From positions 107,388,412 to 107,452,411 of the forward strand of contig CM043963.1 in NCBI GenBank assembly GCA_014529385.2: DNA of 64,000 nucleotides, written 5' to 3'. The notes under the pieces were generated by a model. That model did no database searches. It had not been told where the DNA came from and worked only from the letters and a program-made list of their open reading frames with translations. Position numbers and translations under genes: made by a program. This DNA comes from Adiantum capillus-veneris (lineage: Eukaryota; Streptophyta; Polypodiopsida; Polypodiales; Pteridaceae). Shown in pieces: positions 10,133-21,392 of this stretch (its first letter is position 1; each line of letters begins with the position of its first letter).

Positions 10133-10730
10133 AACTTGGCATCACTGGCACCATCCTCGACGGGCCCATAGAACAAATTGCTGCTTCAATATGCACAAAA
10201 TGTACAGGCTCTAACAAGCCTAACTCCAGCTTTCTTTTCATTTTCCTGCTCTTCACCCGAGCAACTCTGACTGCCTCAGCATAAGTCTTTGGCTCTTCAT
10301 CATCCACCTTATCTCGAGCTCGAGGACACAGGCAAGCTAGGAATTTCTCCAGCTGGAAACCCTTCGCATTGACCACTTGGGTGGCAGCAACCAGATCTCT
10401 CCAACAAGCTTCGAACTTATCAACAAAAGCATCAAAATTTCCACTTACTTCTTGTCGCAACCCTTTAATCTTTGCATCCGCTTCAGTAGCCGACACCACT
10501 TTGTGAAACTTGCAGAGAAACCGCTCTAGAAAACCAACCCAATCCTGCTTACTTGCAGCTTCCAGACCATCAAACCAGGCTTTTGCTTTACCTCGCAGCA
10601 CCAACGGAACTGTCTCCAGCTTTTCTTCATCACTCCACATTTGCAATGAGAACATAAATAACTCGAAATCTGCCAGCCACTCATCCGCATCTTCTTCACC
10701 ACTGAAAATCGAGCCAACACTCTGCCACAT
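10119..10730 (-). CDS. Element B GAG protein
   Basis: 203 codons, starting MWQSVGSIFSGEEDADEWL. The pattern W-L-x-x-F-x-x-F, then LVLRGKAKAWFDGL and FLERFLCKFHKV, is that of the retrotransposon gag (capsid) domain of gypsy-type elements. There is no zinc knuckle. No protease or polymerase follows, so the element depends on helper enzymes. The region between the LTR (10794) and the ATG is about 60 bp on the minus strand. Confidence 0.8.
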   Translation of the reverse strand: MWQSVGSIFSGEEDADEWLADFELFMFSLQMWSDEEKLETVPLVLRGKAKAWFDGLEAASKQDWVGFLERFLCKFHKVVSATEADAKIKGLRQEVSGNFDAFVDKFEACWRDLVAATQVVNAKGFQLEKFLACLCPRARDKVDDEEPKTYAEAVRVARVKSRKMKRKLELGLLEPVHFVHIEAAICSMGPSRMVPVMPSCGAY

Positions 10731-10770
10731 TTTTGCTTATAAACGTATCACCAGGGAGCAATCAGTGTGC

Positions 10771-10788
10771 TCCTCAGTAGGGGCACCA
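10771..10788 (-). promoter_or_regulatory. Possible primer-binding site of element B
   Basis: On the minus strand TGGTGCCCCTACTGAGGA lies five bases after the LTR end. It begins TGG as a primer site must. I cannot name the tRNA. Confidence 0.4.
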
Positions 10789-10793
10789 GAAGA

Positions 10794-12630
10794 TGGAGAG
10801 GGGGAATAGGGAACACACCCGACACACACGCAACTACCTCTATATAGCTCAGGGTATTCACAGCACCCCTGTCCTCTCAAAAACACCTTCAAAAAAGACG
10901 ATTCACACTAGCAGGGCCTCGCCTACACTTCGCCCAACACGCACACTCTTTGCACAATCCTCAGACAGCTACCACACCGATCTTGCCCGCTTCTCGCACT
11001 TCCACACCTCAACACCTCTCTCTCTTTCTCTCTCACACACACAGGGGGCCCGAGGGGCGTACACGCTCACACACACCGGCACCACACACCCTGGAGACAA
11101 GCAATGAAGAAAGGGGGGAAGGAGGGAGAGACGATGCCAAAATTGACAATGAAAGCTTCTCCTTCAAAACAAAAACACCTGTACAAAATCCATATGGCCT
11201 GCTCTTGGTCGCAACAAGTCTATCACCTGCTTCATACAGAGGAGCACACACCTCCCTCCAAACTTGACTCCGTCGATACACACCTCACCAAAAAATCCCT
11301 CATTGGCTTCGCTCGCATAGCAGCTCTTTCTCTTGGTAGCCCTCGCTGGCTCCCTTTACTGCAGAGCACTCGCCCCTACGAGTCATTTCACAGACAATGC
11401 TTCACCTTTGGCATGCCCGCTTCGATCATCGAGCGCATGAAAAACCCCCTTCTTCTGCAAGGCCCTCACTCTTTCGAGCCCTTTCAAGGACAACGTGTGC
11501 CGACGTCGAGTGCACGAAGTCTCTCTCTTTTCTCTATTTCCATTCTCCTCCTCCTCCTTCCCCAAGAAAAAAAACCCTACCCGAAAAACCGTCGCTCTCA
11601 CACTTCTTTTCCCCTTTTTCTTCTTTTTTTTCCAAAACTTGCTTCAAATGGGTTTTCTTGAGCAATAGCCCCCGGGCGCTATTGCCCCTTATAAAGCAAG
11701 CCCACAAACCTTTTTTTTTAATAAACTTAGTTGTTGTGGCTCACCCTTTTCCTTTTTTTCCAACTCCATCCACCACTCATCTTTTACATTTACCCCAAAG
11801 AAAGCTCAAGCATTCCCTTCGCATACGATCGGCGCCCCACTTGCTCAGGTTCGCTGAACACTCCTCTCGTCAAGTTGCCCTCTGCCAGCTTCACACCTCA
11901 AGACTTTGCCGTGTTTCAATCACTTCAGATCTCCGTACATCAAGTTACAAAAGTAGGAAAAAGATCCCATTTTTGTCCATCGCGAGATTGTCTGCCCACT
12001 TGAATTGGGCGTACCTCGATGCTTCTGACTCTGATCGACGACCCGCAAGTTTTGGCTGACTCCCCATCTTACATGCGATTTTCCAGGACCTGAGCGAGCT
12101 CAAAAATATCTTTCTCAACACGCCTATCGACGTGGCCCGATGAGCACGTACCTTACCCTCGGCAAATATTCCACAGGCCATAACTTGCCGTCTGAGCTCC
12201 GAATGGCAATCCGGAAAGATCGGCATGATCCACAGCTTGAGCTTTAAACGCGTATCGATTGATCTCAGTTTTTGCCACATGTTTGTACTTGCCCTGCCCG
12301 TCGGAGATCTGCAAAGCACTCCATCTTCGGACAATCATAACTTTCACAACCGGACTCCATTGCATGAAACGTTTGGACGGGCTTCCAAGGCATCTCAAAT
12401 ACCACCTTTCGAGGCACATTTTCCACATCTCGAACACCGTGACCTACCGTCATCATCATCTCACTTTGGAGGCCCCTCCCTGGCCTAAAAAACCACTTTA
12501 AGCATACATTTCCGCCGCCACTCTCTTGCTGAGGTCTCCCACACTAGCTTTAGCCCTCTACCATGCACCTGTCAGCATACGTAGCACTGCACTGTACACT
12601 TCCCAGCACGGACCAACTTTGGTTGCACCA
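10794..12630 (-). repeat. 5' LTR of element B (1837 bp)
   Basis: Sister of 1422-3349. It is followed by CCGT (12631-12634), which matches 1418-1421. C/T-rich with cytosine tracts on the plus strand. Confidence 0.85.
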
Positions 12631-12665
12631 CCGTATGGCAGTCAAGAATATAGTGCGGAACTGAT

Positions 12666-14455
12666 ATGCAAGTTGATCTTGACCACCTGAGGGAATCCTC
12701 CAATTGGGTAACCCTGCAGGAAGAGTCTGAGAAATATGCCACCAAGTTCTTGACGCAGTTCTTTTCAAATTTGCGGGGGGGAATCAAAATTGCAGTGCTG
12801 ACAAGGTATTTTCTTCATTTCTACCTTTTGGGGCATGCAACATACCTCCTTGTTACAGTCTGTATGAAAGGAAAGTGTTGGTACAGTATTTACGACAGAA
12901 AAGAAGAAATCATGTATGAGTGGGATGAAGAGTCGGGTAGTGATGGCCAAGAAGAACCAGTAAGGGGACTTGCTGCAGGGGCAGAGATTGTTGGGGCGGG
13001 GAGTGAACTGCAAGAACCTAAACACAGGCTGCAAGAGACCCCACCTGCAAACCAAGAAGGCCAACAAACTACTCCTCCCACAGCAGACCCACTTTTGGGG
13101 CAATTGGTCAATGTACTACTAACTCAAACAATCTTAAGGGCAAGAAGATGGTTGCAATTTGTACCTGCAGAGACAGGTACTTTACCTTTCAATCCACTCT
13201 CGGTAAGAGTACCCAGGACACCTTCGGTACCTCCAATGGCTGCACCAAATCCCAAAGTGGGCGCGGCAAAGTTCAGCGGGAAAAAATCCCAAGATGCTGA
13301 TAGCCACGTTGATTAGTTTCAAACAAGGTGGTCTGCGAGTGGATATGAGGCATTACATCCGGATGCAGTGAAAAAAGAGCACTTTACAGCAACACTGCAA
13401 GGCAAGGCCATGGATTGGTTCATCCAGTATGGCATGGGTTTGAAGCGAAGATTTTTATTGAGGTTCAGGGAGGATAAAACACCTGAAGACATTTTGAAGA
13501 AATTGAGATAATTGAAGCAGGAAGATTTGATGGTTAAAGATTATGCACAAAAATTTAGGAATTTGAATAATAGACTGGAAGCAGCCCAACAACCTTCGAT
13601 GGAGCAGTTGGGAGATTACTTTTGTAAGGGACTGAAAAAGCAGTTTAAAAGTGCAGTAGCAAGGAGACCCCCATTAGCAAATGCACATGATTTTACTGAT
13701 TTGGTGGAAGCAGTTGCAAGAATTGAAAGAAGATATGGAGGCAAAACAGAAATAAAAGATAAGAAGAAGAAGAAGATTGAAGATTCAGACTCAGAGTCAG
13801 AAGAGTCAGGGTCAGATACTGAAGACTCAGGTCAGGATACTGAAGAAGAAACCGATGCTGAATATGAAGATTGGTCAAAAAAGAAGAAGAAGAAGGAAAA
13901 GAAAAAGCAAAAGAAGGATAAAAGTAAGCAAAAGACTGAAAAGAAGTAGAGAAAGGATGTGGTAACTGTAGATTCAGTCAACAAAGTTATTCAGAAAAAA
14001 TCACAGACAATTGGAATGAACCAGTTTGCCATGTCAGGAAAACCTTACTGTCAGGTTTGTCAAAGATTTGGTCATGAATATGAAAATTATTATTATAATC
14101 CAGATTTCAGGGGAAGAAGACCTGAGTATATTGCTCAAAAAATGAGGGAGGCAGCTGCAAATGTGGTAGCTCCTCAGTGTGGTAACACAGGGACCTGCAC
14201 CTCAAAGAAGATTTCAGAACCAAAACAATTGGGGATTCCAGAACAGGGGTCAAAACAACATGCAGCAGTTACAATGTAATTACTATGGAGCAGTAGGACA
14301 TAAACAAGGTCTTGATTGTGAACTGTGGTGTAGACACAAAAATGATAGAGGTATTCCTATCATCAGATACAATAATAACATGCCTCAGGAGCAGAATCAA
14401 CAACCTCCACCCCAACAGCACAGCAGAGACCTCCAGGTGAGGCTAATTTAGTGGT
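12666..14455 (+). pseudogene. Element A gag, broken
   Basis: A chain of frames interrupted by stops at about 13314, 13509 and 13947 and by frame changes. Recognisable parts are a capsid segment (HFTATLQGKAMDWFIQYG; LKQEDLMVKDYAQKFRNL), a Lys-rich basic tail near 13860-13950, and a decayed zinc knuckle (YCQVCQRFGHEYENYYY, with the last Cys lost) near 14050. It would have been the nucleocapsid precursor and cannot be translated as one protein now. Confidence 0.75.
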
Positions 14456-14834
14456 GTTGGAAGAATGGATTGATGAAGAATGGATTGAGGAAGAATGGAT
14501 TCTGGATAGGGCACCATTGTGTCAGGATGAACAAAAACCTGTTAAAAAAGTACAGGAATGTCAGTATACTCCGGGAATGAGTAAGCATTACAACTGTGAT
14601 TGTGCAACTTGTATCTAAATTGAGGATATCCCTGAAATCACTGGGTGCACTGATGTCATGGTAGTAACAAGATCAAAAGCAAAGCCAGTAAAGGAAGTTG
14701 TTCAGGATAAAGCAGACAAGGGTACTGTAAACTAGAAGGAGCAAAAATAAGTCAGAACTGAAGCACTCAAGGGAGTACAAGAATCCCAAGGTGGGAGTAC
14801 ATTATCTGAAGAATGGGAGTTTCCTGTAAGATCC

Positions 14835-15556
14835 TTGATGGATAAGGGGAAAAGTACATTAGAAAAAGGAAGAACTGAACTGAAAGAGGAGGACAGTGGT
14901 GATGAATTTTATGAAGCCTTGTTGTCAGCTCCAATAACATTTAATGTAAAGCAAATGTTGAGGTTGGTACCTGCATTCTCTCAACATTTGTTGAAAATAT
15001 TAATTAATGAAGTAAATGGTAATTAGGCAAGAAGCAGGGACAATGAATAATTTTTTTTTGGAGAAGTATGTGAAGTCCTGCCAATGGATATGGATTATAA
15101 GGTATCAGTTGTAGGGGTATCTATTGGAAAAGTGTTTGTTCCAGGAGTTTTCTTGGATGGTGGGTCAGGAGTCAACATTCCCCCAGAGTCCACATGCAAA
15201 TGTTTGAATCTCTTGGAGTGGGATCCAGCACAATGGCAGACCGGAGAAGGGTTTAGCCTTTGGGGATTCTAAGAAATTTGTTAATTTCAATTGGAGGACT
15301 GCAGTTTGTGGCTAACTTTGTGGTTCTCAGATTGGAAGAATCTACTTGTTCATATCCAATGATGTTAGGAAGGCCTTGGTTAAGAGCAACAAGGGTAAAG
15401 CAGCTATGGGGAGCAGACTCTATAGTGATTAAAACAGGAAAGAAGAAAGTGAGAATGCAAATGGATGCAAAAAAGGTGATACCACCTGGTTTCAGGGCAC
15501 TGCATGCAGAAGGACTGAATATGGTAGAAGAAATTGGAGAAGATGCAAAAGAATAA
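14835..15556 (+). pseudogene. Element A protease region, broken
   Basis: Contains VFLDGGSGVNI (about 15145) in place of the usual D-S/T-G protease core, and then a flap-like segment YPMMLGRPWLRATRV (about 15352) in another frame. A frame break lies near 15270. The same DGG variant is seen in segment G (24480 region). Region 14456-14834 before it is decayed linker with no clear domain. Confidence 0.65.
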
Positions 15557-15595
15557 TTTCTTAGAACTAATTCATCAGTAGTACCCATATTTGAG

Positions 15596-17235
15596 GTGGA
15601 TGTCCAGAAGATAGCAAATAGGTATGTAATACAGTCAGAAAATGATGGAATACAGTCAGTACATCAGGAATCAATGATTACTCGGGGGAGTAAACAATCA
15701 AACAACAAGATGGGGAGTGACCTACTGAAAAACCTAAAGATTGAAAATAGAGAAGAGGAGGAAGCTATTGAAGCAGTGAAGCAAGCAGAGAGGGCTTTTG
15801 AAAATCAAATGGCTGCTAGAGTTACTCAGGATGAATTGCAGGAGCTGAACCTGAACACTCATGAGGAACCACAAACAATGAAAGTATCAGCAGATTTGGA
15901 TGAGAAATTTAAACTGAAACTGAAGGAACTATTAATAGAATTCAAAGATATTTTTGCATGGAAATACACAGATATGAAGGGAGTAGATGCTAGTTTTTGC
16001 CAACACAAAATTAACCTAAAGGCAGATGCAGTTCCAATTGTACAACAAAGATATAAGATGAATCCTAATTATGCCGGACAAGTGAAAGAAGAGATTGATA
16101 AGCTTTTAGCTGTTGGTTTTATTTATCCTGTGGAGGAAGTTACTTGGTTGTCACCAATTGTTATAGTTCCAAAGAAGAATGGAAAGATCAGGGTGTGTGT
16201 AGACTACAGGAAACTGAATGCAGCTACAATAACTGATCCATTTCCTTTACCTTTTTGTGATACACTACTAGATACAGTAGCTGGACATGAGAGCTATAGT
16301 TTTTTGGATGGTTTTAGTGGTTACAACCAAATTCCAATGGCATTTGAAGACAGGGAAAAAACAGCTTTTGTGACTGAATGGGGGGTGTATGCTAGCAATG
16401 TGATGACATTTGGCCTGAAAAATGCTCCCCCAACATTTCAAAAAGCAATACAACATGTATTTTTTGAATTCCTTACAACATTTATGAGAGTTTTCTTGGA
16501 TGATTTCAGTGTTTTTGGAAATAAGTAGGAACATCTTGGACACTTGAGACTGTGTTTTCAGAAATGCAGGGAATTTAGGTTGTCATTAAATCTAGCAAAA
16601 TGTGCTTTTGCAGTGAAGAGAGAGGAGTTCTTTTAGGGCATGTGATTTCTAAAGAAGGAGTTTCTATTGTTCCCAGAAAGGTGGAAGCTATTAGAAAGGC
16701 ACCAGCACCTAAAACAATTAAGCAATTAAACAGATTTTTGGGGCAAGTCAAGTGGCATAACAGATTCTTGAGATATTTGGCACATGTTTGTACAGTACCA
16801 TTGACAAAGCTTACAAAGAAGGATAGTGTATTTGAATGGAAAGAAGAGCAGAGCAAGGCATTTAGGATTTTGAAGACTATGTTGATTGTAGCACCAGTGT
16901 TGATTGTTTCTGACTGGAAGTTACCATTTCACATCTTTGTAGATGCATACCATGTAGCAGTTGGTGTAGCTTTAATGCAGGAATCCAGTAGAGGTTGGTT
17001 CATACCTATTTATTATGCAAGCAGGGTCTTAACACCTGCAGAGAAGAATTACACAGCTACAGAGAGGGAGTGCTTGGGAATGGTGTATGCATTGCAAAAG
17101 TTTAGACATTATTTGTTGGCAAACAGAGTAATATATCATGTAGATCACCAGGCATTGATCTACATGGTAAATAAACCACATCTTTCAGGAGGTTGGCAAG
17201 GTGGATACTGCTGTTGCAGGAATTTGATTATGTAG
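15596..17235 (+). pseudogene. Element A reverse transcriptase and RNase H, broken
   Basis: The RT segment to 16528 contains VPKKNGKIRVCVDYRKLN, FSGYNQIPMAFEDREKTAFV and the catalytic FLDDF. A TAG follows at 16526-16528 and a frameshift lies near 16615. The thumb (GVLLGHVISKEG) and connection follow. RNase H is shown by FVDAYHVAVGVALMQ, RVLTPAEKNYTATEREC and VDHQALIYM. The FLDDFSVFG motif fits non-chromovirus gypsy elements. It is not functional in this state. Confidence 0.85.
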
Positions 17236-17368
17236 TAATACATACTCCTGGTAGACTTTATGTATTGGATGACTATTTGAGCAGATTGGAGACAGGAGAG
17301 GAAGATCCTGGAGGAGTACCTGATCAATTGCCTGCTCTGCAGAACTGTTTCTCATTCAGGGGACTGGT

Positions 17369-18316
17369 ATGAAGATATGCTTTAGTTTTTTTACTAAAGG
17401 AGTGCTACTTGAAGCAATGAATAAGGATCGGAGAAAGAGATTGGCATTAAGAAGTAAACCATTTACAATTATTGCAGGGGTGTTGTACAAAAGAGGAATT
17501 GACCAAGTGATTAGGAGATGTGTTCCTGAGTTTGAACAGAGAGCAGTATTGGCAGAGGCTCATGCAGGCACTTCAGGAGGTCATTTTTCAGGTGATGTTA
17601 TTGAAAGGAAAATATTTCAAGCAGGACTTTGGTGGCCAAGTGTAATAAAAGATGCTCAAGAATTTAGTAAAAACTGTTTGTTATGTCAAAGAGAGGGCAG
17701 ACCATTGAATGTAGACAGGATGCCTTTGCAGCCTGTACTACCTTTGGAACCATTTCAATAGTGGGGATTAGATTTTGTTGGTCCATTAAGCCACCTGCAA
17801 AGGTATACAAAGAACATGTATATCTTAGTTGCAATAGATTACTACACAAAGTGGGTTGAGGCAGTGGCTTTGAGAGACAATGCAGCCAAGAGTGTGGCAA
17901 GATTTTTGTATAAAAATATTATGACCAGGTTTGGATGCCTAATTGAGTTAGTTTCTGATCAGGGAGGACATTTCATTAACAAAGTGATCAGTAAATTGAC
18001 TGAACTGCATATGATATTACATAAGAAATCAATTGTGTACTATCCTCAGGCAAATGGACAAGCAGAAAGTACCAATAAAATTTTGGTCAAGATAATCAGG
18101 AAGCTGGTAAATCAAAACAGGACAGACTGGGATGAAAAATTAGATTATGCACTCTGGGCTTTTAGGACAGCATTTAAAGTAACAACAGACATGACACCCT
18201 TTAAGCTAGTATATGGATTGGAAGTAGTAGTGCCTATGGAACTTTTGGTGGGGTGGCAGTTCAGCAGAAGTTATCTCCTGAAGAGTCAGTCAACTGCAGA
18301 AAGGAGACACTGTTGA
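17369..18316 (+). pseudogene. Element A integrase, with in-frame stop
   Basis: The HHCC zinc finger (HAGTSGGHF...CLLCQ) ends at a TAG (17759-17761). The same frame continues with WGLDFVGPL, SDQGGHF and GQAESTNK, the three catalytic acid motifs of a DDE integrase. All three acids are visible, so only the stop and the altered C-terminus break it. Confidence 0.85.
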
Positions 18317-18428
18317 AACTTGAAGAGGATAGGATTCAAAGCATGTATACTGCAGAGGTTATTCAACAGAGAAGACAGGCATGGATTAATAGGAACCTTA
18401 AATTTAAAAAAAAATTGCAGGAGATTGG

Positions 18429-18836
18429 GTGACGGTCTACAATAATAAGTTGGGACACAGGCCTGGCAAGTTGAAGCTTAGATATGTAGGACCATTTCAA
18501 ATAATCAGAGCAGTGGGGCCTAATAATTCCATTTTGGCTGATGTGTCAGGAAAAGTGATAGTCAAGCCAATAAATGGTTTCAGACTTAAACCATTTTTTG
18601 GACAAAATTTGGAGACCCAAATGGACAATAAAACTCATGATGTGAATTTGATTTGTACATTTCACGCATGTGAGCCAGGGAATAAGGCCATCATTTTAAG
18701 GAGGGCCCATTACGTGAGTGTGCAACATTTTTGTTCTCTGTTGTACTCTTTTGCATGCAACAGAATGGAGACTCCATGCAATACATCTCTGGCTACTAAA
18801 TTCGACTTGCGGGGGATGATGAGGAGCCCTTTGTGA
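18429..18836 (+). pseudogene. Element A integrase C-terminal region
   Basis: Contains GKLKLRYVGPFQIIRAVG, the conserved GPF/Y-type segment after plant gypsy integrases. It is out of frame with the catalytic part because of changes near 18250-18420. No chromodomain follows. Confidence 0.65.
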
Positions 18837-19549
18837 CCTCAAGACCTGTGTGCAAAAGTTGTTTACAGAAAATGGTTGTTGACGAGTCTAGTGAAGACGA
18901 TGACCTTGAGATTTATACACCTGTCAAGGCATCACCAGCTTCAAAGGAGGAGGGGAGTTCAGAGTATACATTCCTTGATTTCAGGTATGAGTTGTTGCCT
19001 AATGAACAAAATACTCCATGGTTGAAGAGTGTCGAGTTGTTGAACTTTGCAAGACTGCCATGGATGACCTGGAGACAGAGTCAGATGACAGGGCTTTATC
19101 TAAACCATGTGCAAGCTAATGATGGGCACATTTTTGAGGAAGATTACCTCATTGAAGAGCTTATTTCACAAGTTTTTGATGTTCCAATAGTAGATGACAA
19201 TGAAATCAGCAAGGCAACAGAGAAGGATATGACTAAAGCCTTTGGTCAATCTCAGGGAGGCAGGCACTATTATCACTTATCTGGAATGAAGAATCAATTC
19301 ATGTTGCAACAGATCAAATGGTTTCTAGAGAGGGTATTTCTCCTTGTGAAGTCAGAATATGTAAGCAGAGAGAATTATGGAATACTGATGGCAGTTGAAA
19401 GTGGGAGACAAATTGGGTGGGCCAATATTCTCTTTGACAGAATTAAGTTTGAGGTGTATACCAAACAGAAAAGGAAGGATAAGTCTATCAAGGTGGGGCC
19501 CTATTTAGCTGCAGTTTTTCAATATATGACAAACAAAAGTATACTGTAG
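18833..19549 (+). CDS. Element A extra ORF after integrase (238 aa)
   Basis: Starts MTSRPVCKSCLQKM, overlapping the previous frame end. It has an acidic N-terminus and then a region predicted by eye to be folded (WLKSVELLNFARLPWMTW; HYYHLSGMKNQFMLQQIKWFLERVF). It ends at TAG 19547-19549. It lies between integrase and the 3' LTR on the same strand as pol, where Athila-type env-like and some Tat-type additional frames sit. I recognise no domain. It is one of the longest uninterrupted frames in the internal region of A, among otherwise broken genes. Confidence 0.55.
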   Translation: MTSRPVCKSCLQKMVVDESSEDDDLEIYTPVKASPASKEEGSSEYTFLDFRYELLPNEQNTPWLKSVELLNFARLPWMTWRQSQMTGLYLNHVQANDGHIFEEDYLIEELISQVFDVPIVDDNEISKATEKDMTKAFGQSQGGRHYYHLSGMKNQFMLQQIKWFLERVFLLVKSEYVSRENYGILMAVESGRQIGWANILFDRIKFEVYTKQKRKDKSIKVGPYLAAVFQYMTNKSIL

Positions 19550-19799
19550 GGAAGACATTTTCCAGGGGATGCACAGCTGCCTGAAGATTCAGGGTCTACA
19601 ATTAGGAGGGATAAGAGGTAGAAATTGTGTGGAGAACCAAAGACTTTGCAAATGACAGGAGATGTACAAAGTTTACTTGCTGTAGGATATTCTACAATAG
19701 AATCTTTGGAGATAGTCAAAGTAAAGATGGATAAGGAGTTTGGTGATTTGTTTACTTAGGTGCTTTGCAAATTAGTGACAGAGCAGCAACACCCATGTC

Positions 19800-20834
19800 A
19801 GTAAAAGGTTTTAAACTGAAAAAGCTCAAGGGGAAAACTGCAACAGAGACACCAATTACAAATGTGGGAGACTCAGTACCTGAACTACCAAAGGTAAACT
19901 AACCAAGTTTTGCAAATGTCTCTTTTAGTGAAGCCCAAAATGCTATTGGAATGGTTAAGGAGTATGTAGAGCAGCAAGTTATGGATTCCACTTTGGTTAA
20001 AAGGGAAAACACCAGGTTACATAATGAAATAGAGCAGTTAAAATAGGAGGCAAAGATAAAGAAGAGAGGTCAAACCCAGGAAGCAGTGCTGAAAGATAAG
20101 GTTCAGGAACTGAATGAGAGTCAGGAATTGTCGAAGCAGGAATTAGCTTCCTGTAAGAAATTGTTGGAAAACAGGGAAAAGAGTTCAGTTAGATTGGCTG
20201 AGTGCAAAGATGAGTGGTTCAATGTTTTGCAGGATCAGATGACAGAGATGAATACTTTGAATGCTACTTTGGAGAGTAGTAATAGAGTTCTTTTGAATAG
20301 GGTTACTGCTTGCAAAAGAGTGGAAGAGAGGATCAGGGAAATGTCAGAAGAGGAGTTAGATGTTGATGGTTGGTATTTGGCTTCAGTTGATGTGGAACAA
20401 ATGGAGGTTGAGATGAGAGAGTATATGAAAGGAGTGTGGGAACACATTAAAGTCAGGATGTATGATGTGGTTAGAAAACCATATCAGATCTTGCAGAGGA
20501 AGAAATGAAGGAGGAAAATTTGTTTGTGCAAAAACAAAATACTGAATTGAAGCAGCAGTATATTGATCTGAAGGAGCAGTATGCGGAACTGAAGAGGCAG
20601 CTGCAGCAAAGCAAAGATCATCAACCTGAACAGATGTCAACTCTAAGAGATACTGTGATGTTGGAAGAAAATGAAGCTGGAATTCAATTACAGTTTACTA
20701 AAGATGTAGTAACATGTACTATTGCAGGTGAAGATTCAAATGCTGCAGGTGGAAAACACAAGTCTACAGATCCAATGCAGATGATTGTTGAAGAAATACC
20801 GAGTCAGGAGACTGAAATTCCCAAGGAAACATGA
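19800..20834 (+). pseudogene. Element A extra ORF, coiled-coil part
   Basis: A frame with stops near 19901 and 20044, then open 20086-20508, then a shifted frame 20505-20834. Leu/Glu/Lys heptad-like runs (KVQELNESQELSKQELASC; IDLKEQYAELKRQLQQSK) indicate a long coiled coil. With the preceding ORF it makes about 2.1 kb of extra coding capacity before the 3' LTR. The function is unknown. Confidence 0.55.
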
Positions 20835-20999
20835 GAAGTTGCAGTACATGCTGAATTTGAAGATGGTGAAAGAGCTACTGCAACTACAGGGGAAAGTTCA
20901 CAGCCAATTGAACTTGAAGATCATTTTGATGTTGATGTTCTTGATCAAGGGATGGGTTCTCACAATGTTTGAGAAACACTGCCCACCAGGTGTGCCAGG

Positions 21000-21392
21000 T
21001 GTTAGAGCCTGATCTGTCAGGACATTCAGGGCATTATATTTTTGAACTATAATTAAGATCTTGACTTTTAAACCTTAGGCACATCTTTACAAAAGTACTT
21101 ATATTTTGGGTAGTTATATGAATACGGGGAATGTCTCATGGTGAGAGGCAGTTTTTGGGATGTACCTGTAGATGCAGTTCGCTATCTCCCGACTCTGTAT
21201 TGCTGTTCTTTTTAGATGTTTGATGATGATTATGAATACACAGTGATGGCAATACCTTTTCCTCTGTGTTATGGTGTTTCCTGCTAATTTACTTTGCAGT
21301 TCTGTGTGTCAATGATCAGTTTATTGTACTTGCTTTCCTATAAATTGCATGTTTCTGCATTGAATACCTGTTAGGGCTGTATGCCCCTAACA
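21000..21392 (+). repeat. 3' LTR of element A
   Basis: 393 bp, partner of 988-1380, followed by ATATG. I see no strong polypurine tract just before it (GCCCACCAGGTGTGCCAGG). Confidence 0.9.

Larger units (their letters stand above)
1422..12630 (-). mobile_element. Element B: gag-only (non-autonomous) LTR retrotransposon with long LTRs
   Basis: Direct repeats of 1928 bp (1422-3349) and 1837 bp (10794-12630) begin TGGAGAG and end GCACCA. The target duplication is CCGT (1418-1421, 12631-12634), or ACCGT if the last base is counted differently. The element reads on the minus strand: polypurine tract at 3355-3366 and gag start at 10730. Without the copia insertion its internal region is only about 2.3 kb. 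It encodes a GAG protein and a second frame, and has no protease, RT or integrase. That layout matches terminal-repeat retrotransposons with a GAG domain, which need another element's enzymes to move. Confidence 0.85.
988..21392 (+). mobile_element. Element A: Ty3/gypsy LTR retrotransposon (Tat/Athila-like), with nested insertions
   Basis: Two 393-bp LTRs (988-1380, 21000-21392) begin TGTTAGAGCC and end CCCCTAACA. They are flanked by the 5-bp duplication ATATG (983-987 and 21393-21397). The coding order gag, protease, RT, RNase H, integrase is Ty3/gypsy. The FLDDFSVFG polymerase motif and extra open frames after integrase resemble the Tat/Athila group. There are about 26 LTR mismatches (6-7%) and many stops, so it is dead and fairly old. 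Of its 20.4 kb, 11.2 kb is element B (1422-12630), inserted 41 bp after the 5' LTR. Its own length is about 9.2 kb. Confidence 0.9.
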
